A stretch of 64,000 nt of DNA, from the NCBI GenBank assembly GCA_013397435.1, contig VZRG01000875.1, forward strand, positions 209,204 through 273,203, read 5' to 3'. Made by a program: the position numbers and the translations under genes. The stretch is from Erythrocercus mccallii (lineage: Eukaryota > Chordata > Aves > Passeriformes > Dicruridae). Numbering within the stretch: position 1 is the first letter of the stretch; each line of letters opens with the position of its first letter. This document shows positions 61,971 to 64,000 of the stretch, in pieces. Below the pieces are notes generated by a model. It worked only from the letters and a program-made list of their open reading frames with translations. It was not told where the DNA came from and ran no database searches.

Positions 61971-63360
61971 AGCCAAGAACTGGTCTCAGGTACTCTGTTA
62001 AGGTCGTGACAGGGCGATATTCCATACTTCAACTGGAAACTAAACTGTGTTAACCCATAACACTAACTGATTAATGTAGTATCTTCTGACATTCAAAATT
62101 CATGCTCCAATTTGAACATATGGTTGCTTTTTATATAATACATTTTTGCGAGCAAAATTTTAAAGTAAAATCTAATCCAAAAACTTGAAGAGAGGACAAT
62201 TTCTTTAAAAATTTTTTTTTCATAATAATTTTTTTCACATACTCAAAGAATTGGTTAAGCTGCAGGTGCTAAGGAAGTAAGAAATTTTTTAGATAAATGA
62301 TTCATAATTACATGCTCATCTGCTTGAGAAGGATGACACTGATGCACTCAGCAGACCACAGGACCATAATCTTAATTTTAATAAAAGATTTTTGAAATAC
62401 AAACAGTAATGTATTTCAAGAAAAAAAGCCTAGTTTAGTAAAGATTGTGCAAAATTTTCTTTGTAGTGCTTTAAACTGATAAAGTCTGGGTGTGATATGG
62501 ATACCATACACATTCCAGTATTAGAAAGACTGGGAAGGAATAAATGCAAAGCATATATAGAAAAGTGTTAAAATAGCCCCATAAGAGCTTTTAAAGGTTT
62601 GTCATAGATTGATCTGTTCATACATTAAAAATTAAGGTTTACCAGAATGTAGCGCCTTTTTTTAAGATATAGAGAATTCATATTTATTGTAAAACAGCTT
62701 AATATGGTTTGGCTTCTCATCTAGTCATTATTCAAGGGATGAAGCCTGTACTTCTCATTAGTACACCAGCAGGAAAACATTTACTTTCAGTCTAGATCGC
62801 TTTTATTTTAAATGAAAGAGAAAAGTATGTAAATGGAGAAAAATGTAAAGATGGAAAATTACCCCAAAAATAAAATGCCCATTGTTAATCTCAAATGTTC
62901 TCCATCTTGTAGTCTCTTGCTGCTGTTATATTTCACTTCTTTAAAGATGTAGCTGGCAGAGAAGAAGATGAGAATAATTGCAAATCCTTTCCCCTCTCAC
63001 ACAACTTTGCATTTTTTTGTTTGTGCTAATGATGAGCTAATACCATATATTGGTCATTGATCATGCTGGACAATAAGACAGAATTTAACTGGCTTTTTGA
63101 GTTGGCTTTCATATTATGTGTTTAAAGGTTTGGGAACATCTCCAGAGCATGACCCAGGCCTGGGTGCTACTGAGAACAAAAACATAAACAATCAATGGCT
63201 GCCAGGTCTGCCAACACAAGAGTTCCTGAAGGCATTCCTGATTTTGAGGTAGTGATAAATAGCAATTTCTATAGAATTTTATGAGACCAGCTGAAGTAAG
63301 AGATAACAATACAAGAAAATTACAGGCTGAAAAAAATACATTCTCATTTCTTGCCTTCAG
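61971..63360. other. Unique AT-rich stretch
   Basis: No gene or clear repeat is seen. T-runs occur at about 62210-62235. Confidence 0.45.
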
Positions 63361-63452
63361 TTTCTACACTTTCTGTGAGAAGATGAACTGCCGTTATCAA
63401 TTGGAGCTATTATTTTTAATTTTGTTCAATTTGTCTCAACTTCATCTTAAAG
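63361..63452 (+). CDS. Candidate first coding exon encoding a signal peptide
   Basis: A strong acceptor ('cattctcatttcttgccttcag', ending 63360) is followed by 22 nt of possible leader. An ATG at 63383 has A at -3. It is followed by 23 codons plus one base, then a donor GTAAAT at 63453. The encoded peptide begins MNCRYQLE, continues with a hydrophobic core (LLFLILFNL) and ends QLHLK, the n-region, core and polar end of a secretion signal. The exon would end in phase 1, the usual phase joining a signal-peptide exon to extracellular domains. No following exon is visible in the last 550 bases, and I cannot name the gene. The alternative is a chance open frame in intronic DNA. Confidence 0.3.
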
Positions 63453-64000
63453 GTAAATATCAGCTGTTTAGGAAAGAGAAATGATACATGGATAGTAAAG
63501 CTTTTCCTGCTTATCAACAGATTTATTTATTTCTTACAGTAGCTACCATTTTTGCTGTTCCTGTTGGCAGATAGAAAAGAATGTTGATATTTTCCTACAG
63601 ACACATTCTGAGTTATGAAACAACTTTACCACCTATTTTTATATTATGCCCCATAGCTATTTCTCGTTGTATTCTCATAATAGTTTCCCATAGAGTTATT
63701 GAAGTATTTCTCTTTCTGTATTCTTCTGTTGTCAGACTTACAGGCAAAATAATTTTGTACTCCTGTTCTGTCTGTACTCTTGGGATAATTGTAATCAGCA
63801 AATACAGTCTTCTGGTAGTACAAGTCTATTTGTATTCCCTGTTTCCTTCCTTTTAGGTGTTTCTTTGATTTTAATCACATTCAGTTCACAAATGTGGTCA
63901 GTAAATGCCTGCTGTCATGTTCATGTTCTTTGCTGTTTGGTGCTATGGGGGAGTTTCATGTCTGCAAATTCAGGCAGGCTCCTGAACAAAATAGATATTA
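63453..64000. other. AT-rich stretch to the window end
   Basis: A 91-codon open frame (63581-63856) is rich in Ile, Leu, Phe and Ser. It has no recognisable topology or family and is probably chance. No second exon continuing the phase-1 candidate was found. Confidence 0.4.

Noticed and set aside
1..64000. CRISPR arrays, bacterial operons, tRNA or rRNA genes, attachment sites
   Set aside because: No regularly spaced direct repeats, Shine-Dalgarno-led gene runs or conserved RNA-gene motifs were seen; the sequence is vertebrate in character.

Overview
This window looks like AT-rich, non-coding DNA from a bird, most likely a songbird. The host assignment rests on the repeats. There are several CR1 LINE 3' ends, in both orientations, showing the avian CR1 tail (...TTCTATGATT...). 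There are also solo long terminal repeats (LTRs) of types I recognise from passerine and other avian endogenous retroviruses (ERVs). No protein-coding gene can be called with confidence. Nearly all long open frames lie inside LTRs, CR1 copies or simple repeats, and bacterial features (operons, Shine-Dalgarno sites, CRISPR) are absent.

Layout. 1-2.3 kb: unique AT-rich DNA. 2314-2962: solo LTR of family A, plus strand, with a perfect 5-bp target-site duplication (TSD). 5.3-5.7 and 8.67-8.85 kb: CR1 tails. 9763-10411: a second family A LTR, minus strand, differing from the first at only two positions by eye. 11.9-12.4 kb: a different LTR with CCAAT, TATA and poly(A) signals. 13.56-13.77 kb: a (GGGAA)n array with an assembly gap. 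14.4 kb: CR1 scrap. 17.2-17.8 and 18.2-18.8 kb: two further LTR-like units. 20.6-20.9 kb: CR1. 21-31.9 kb: mostly unique, with a perfect 63-bp tandem duplication at 27.74-27.87 kb. 31924-32571: an older third family A LTR with a perfect TSD. 35.87-36.46 kb: a minus-strand ERVK-like LTR. 38.56-39.45 kb: a long minus-strand CR1. 44.6-45.1 kb: an old CR1. 51.4-51.9 kb: hexamer array with a second assembly gap, beside ERV fragments. 56.4-56.57 kb: the complementary hexamer array. 57.0-58.46 kb: an ERVL-like LTR with a CpG-rich core. 58.5-58.6 kb: a dense cluster of palindromes. 60.54-61.96 kb: a long minus-strand LTR-like element, also with a CpG-rich body. 63.36-63.45 kb: a candidate signal-peptide exon.

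The parts do not form a pathway; this is a record of retroelement insertion in an intergenic or intronic region. The items most worth a second look are the near-identical inverted LTR pair, the candidate first coding exon near the right edge, the two CpG-rich LTR bodies, the palindrome cluster at 58.5 kb and the two gapped tandem arrays. I found no convincing new biological system. Repeat family names come from remembered consensus patterns, not from a database search.
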